A stretch of DNA of 7,086 nt from Acidobacteriota bacterium (GTDB lineage: Bacteria; Acidobacteriota; Terriglobia; Acidiferrales; UBA7541). The stretch's first letter is position 1. The number at the start of each line of letters is the position of its first letter. The stretch is taken from NCBI GenBank assembly GCA_003161495.1, contig PMOP01000114.1, forward strand, positions 1-7,086, written 5' to 3'. The translations under genes were made by a program, and so were the position numbers. The notes beneath the pieces were generated by a model. That model made no database searches. It saw only the letters and a program-made list of their open reading frames with translations, and had not been told where the DNA came from. Positions 6,000-7,086 of the stretch are shown piece after piece.

Positions 6000-6016
6000 T
6001 GTAGACAAAGTTTACA
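6000..6016. promoter_or_regulatory. Imperfect operator-like dyad TGTARAC-N3-GTTYACA
   Basis: TGTAGAC (6000-6006), AAA, GTTTACA (6010-6016) form a 7-bp inverted repeat with one mismatched pair and a 3-nt centre. The length and spacing suit a dimeric regulator. It lies about 130 bp upstream of the -10 RTTs; more exactly it is 132 bp before ATG-proximal sequences on minus and roughly 250 bp before the GNAT start on plus, so the target is unclear. It could equally be part of a mobile-element end. Confidence 0.3.
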
Positions 6017-6226
6017 TGAAACGGATGCGCCCACATGGTCCACCAGCAGGCGACGGCACGCCCTTGGGCTACTGCGAGGCCCGTGAAAGGGCCTGAGGAA
6101 TTTTTGCGTTCTATTGAGCAAGGAAAGGGCAACATAAGGTAAGTTTTTTCCACCCGGGGGGCAGGCACCCCCAAGAGCACCCTCCGCTGGATCAAAAAGT
6201 TATGGAAGTTATTGATAGGAAAGGAT

Positions 6227-6232
6227 TACAAT
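6227..6232 (+). promoter_or_regulatory. Candidate -10 for the GNAT-NRPS operon
   Basis: TACAAT matches the -10 consensus at 5 of 6 bases and lies about 30 bp before the TTG start at 6264, giving a short leader. The -35 region 16-18 bp upstream (around 6203-6209) is poor, so this promoter is weak, activator-dependent or a chance match. Confidence 0.3.
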
Positions 6233-6263
6233 TGGCGTTGCCCCTCTTTCAAGGGAATGACAA

Positions 6264-6947
6264 TTGCTCATATGTTCCCTGATGAGTTCTCCCACCAGCC
6301 AGAGAACTGCAGGCACGATTGGAACATCGGTTATCTTTCGGGGTATTCAGGATTTTCCTGACCCGGAGGCTCTGATTCCAAATGCTCTCGCTTGGATTAT
6401 GGCCGCCGGGCAACCGTACTACGACTGGTTGTGTGGTGGCCGGGACAAGGCCCAACAAACCGTTGCCATGTGGATGAAGCAGCCTTCGTCGGAAATATTC
6501 GTTCAGCGAATCAGGTTTCTCCAGTGCGGATCGGAGATCGCCGGGGGAATTATCGGTTTAGGCGGCGCGGAGCTAAAGAGGGCAAGAATCGCGGATGTCA
6601 ATTCCTACTGGAAAACGCTTGACGTGCATTCTCGCGGCTCTTTGATTGAAAGGCTCTCCCAAAGCCTTCAGGCGTTCGCGCCGATTGCGGAAGATGAATA
6701 CTACGTGAGCAAGGTGGGGCTGGCCCGATCCTTTCAGGGCAAGGGTCTGGCTAAGATATTGGTCGAACGCTGCCTGGAGCAGGGAACCGTGCTCGGTTAT
6801 TCCAAATTTCGCGCGGACATCGAGACGGAAAACAAGCCTTCTCTGCGTTGCGCACGCGCCATCGGTTTTGAGATTTTTTACACGGGGCAGTCAACCGACG
6901 GCGCGCTCAAATATCATGCCTTGAGGTATCAGCGAAAGGCCAAATGA
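6264..6947 (+). CDS. GNAT-family N-acyltransferase
   Basis: This protein is 227 residues if TTG at 6264 is used; AAGGGA (6251-6256) lies 7 nt before it. ATG at 6282 would shorten it by six residues but has no RBS. The C-terminal half carries the GNAT acetyl-CoA site: strand YYVSKVGLA (146-154), the pyrophosphate loop Q-G-K-G-L-A (158-163, consensus Q/RxxGxG/A), helix KILVERCLEQG, then motif B with ENKPSLRCARAIGFEIF (189-205). The N-terminal 140 residues are longer than in minimal GNATs and have no recognised motif, probably the substrate side. GNATs transfer an acyl group from acyl-CoA to an amine; the substrate is not readable here. The stop overlaps the next start as ATGA, tying it to the adenylation-domain gene. 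It may therefore acylate a peptide or precursor, supply a building block, or give self-protection. No signal peptide is seen, so it should be cytoplasmic. Confidence 0.85.
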   Translation: MLICSLMSSPTSQRTAGTIGTSVIFRGIQDFPDPEALIPNALAWIMAAGQPYYDWLCGGRDKAQQTVAMWMKQPSSEIFVQRIRFLQCGSEIAGGIIGLGGAELKRARIADVNSYWKTLDVHSRGSLIERLSQSLQAFAPIAEDEYYVSKVGLARSFQGKGLAKILVERCLEQGTVLGYSKFRADIETENKPSLRCARAIGFEIFYTGQSTDGALKYHALRYQRKAK

Positions 6948-7086
6948 GCTTTGGGAATAAAGAACTCGATATCCCGGTATGGAGTGGTTCATTGCCTGTC
7001 GGCTCGAGCCGCTTGAAGCCTTCAGATCCGTATCCCATGCGGGAAAAAAACATCGTCCGTTTGTTTGAGGATCAGGTCGCGCGGAC
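6944..7086 (+). CDS. Start of a probable NRPS/amino-acid adenylation protein (cut by window edge)
   Basis: The ATG at 6944 overlaps the GNAT stop (ATGA) and the frame stays open for 47 codons to the end of the window. AAAGG (6935-6939) lies 4 nt upstream. After about 35 residues of leader (MSFGNKELDIPVWSGS ...) comes REKNIVRLFEDQVAR (33-47), with a Thr codon (AC-) apparently next. This is the characteristic entry of nonribosomal peptide synthetase adenylation domains ('x-LFE-x-Q-V-A-R-T-P'), which activate an amino acid as its adenylate for loading on a carrier protein. There is room only for a short leader before it, so the chain would begin with an adenylation domain, as in a loading module or a stand-alone adenylation enzyme, not with a condensation domain. 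The rest of the gene is outside the window, so substrate and module count are unknown. Confidence 0.7.
   Translation, partial: MSFGNKELDIPVWSGSLPVGSSRLKPSDPYPMREKNIVRLFEDQVAR

Larger units (their letters stand above)
5869..6263. other. Gene-free intergenic stretch with several dyads and hairpins
   Basis: This 395-nt stretch separates two divergent transcription units and contains no convincing gene. The open frames on both strands (for example 5905-6195 minus) lack an RBS and any recognisable domain. From left to right it holds the leader and RBS of the minus-strand gene, a dyad (5893-5907), the inverted pair TGTCTAC/GTAGACA (5927-5933, 6001-6007), a dyad (6000-6016), a hairpin followed after 6 nt by a T-run (6077-6105), a G/C-run hairpin (6157-6172), and a -10 candidate (6227-6232). 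The density of structure suggests a regulatory region, an unrecognised RNA, or the remnant of a dispersed element. Confidence 0.6.

Noticed and set aside
6020..6100. Possible tRNA in the hairpin-rich intergenic segment
   Set aside because: No T-loop GTTCRANNC box, no acceptor stem pairing and no anticodon arm could be laid out.
6077..6105. Hairpin aggccc/gggcct followed by TTTTT as a terminator
   Set aside because: Stem of 6 bp with 6 intervening bases before the T-run, and no plus-strand gene upstream for it to terminate.
6144..6172. G-run/C-run hairpin with adjacent T-run as an intrinsic terminator
   Set aside because: The T-run comes before the stem on the plus strand and becomes an A-run after the stem on the minus strand, so it is wrongly placed for termination either way.
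5905..6195. 96-residue minus-strand open frame in the intergenic region
   Set aside because: It has no RBS before its ATG, no recognisable domain, and spans structured noncoding DNA; kept only as a noncoding-element finding.

Overview
The window looks like chromosomal DNA of a soil Acidobacteriota (Terriglobia-like) bacterium, or a relative known mainly from metagenomes. This is inferred from several things together: moderately high G+C, Shine-Dalgarno-led genes, a DUF6152 protein coupled to its usual uncharacterised partner, several NTF2/DUF4440-like secreted proteins, an Ig-like secreted protein ending in the DLSKPGKYTI type of sequence common in that phylum, and a long intergenic hairpin built on the caggct/agcctg core. 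No rRNA, tRNA, CRISPR array or intact transposase gene is visible.

Layout, left to right. (1) 48-524 (+) encodes a secreted single-domain NTF2/DUF4440-like protein. It converges on 617-1693 (-), a malate/L-lactate dehydrogenase-family (Ldh_2) NAD(P)-dependent oxidoreductase. The two stop codons are separated by a 28-bp-arm inverted repeat (526-597). (2) A divergent intergenic region (1694-1953) holds weak promoter candidates for both directions and a 7-bp dyad. It leads into a plus-strand group: a DUF6152 protein (1954-2355), an ATGA-overlapped companion secreted protein (2352-3443), and a secreted Ig-like protein with a TTG start (3509-4024). (3) A minus-strand pair runs toward that group: a tandem NTF2-like secreted protein (4990-5868) followed by a TlpA/ResA-like thioredoxin-fold protein with a WCPPC active site (4033-4950). 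(4) A 395-nt gene-free stretch (5869-6263) holds several dyads and hairpins, and may include a dispersed noncoding element or mobile-element remnant. (5) The right edge has a GNAT acyltransferase (6264-6947, TTG start) whose stop overlaps by ATGA the start of a gene cut off by the window edge (6944-7086). The 47 visible residues of that gene contain the LFEDQVAR-type entry of an amino-acid adenylation (NRPS) domain, so a nonribosomal peptide locus may begin here.

How the genes may work together: six of the eight complete genes carry an N-terminal signal or hydrophobic export segment, so most of the window serves the cell envelope or periplasm, largely through families of unknown function. The cytoplasmic exceptions are the Ldh_2 dehydrogenase and the GNAT; the latter seems to belong to a separate biosynthetic operon continuing to the right. 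The candidates for undescribed biology are the DUF6152/companion pair, the tandem-NTF2/TlpA pair, the 526-597 hairpin, the 5869-6263 noncoding stretch and the GNAT-NRPS junction.
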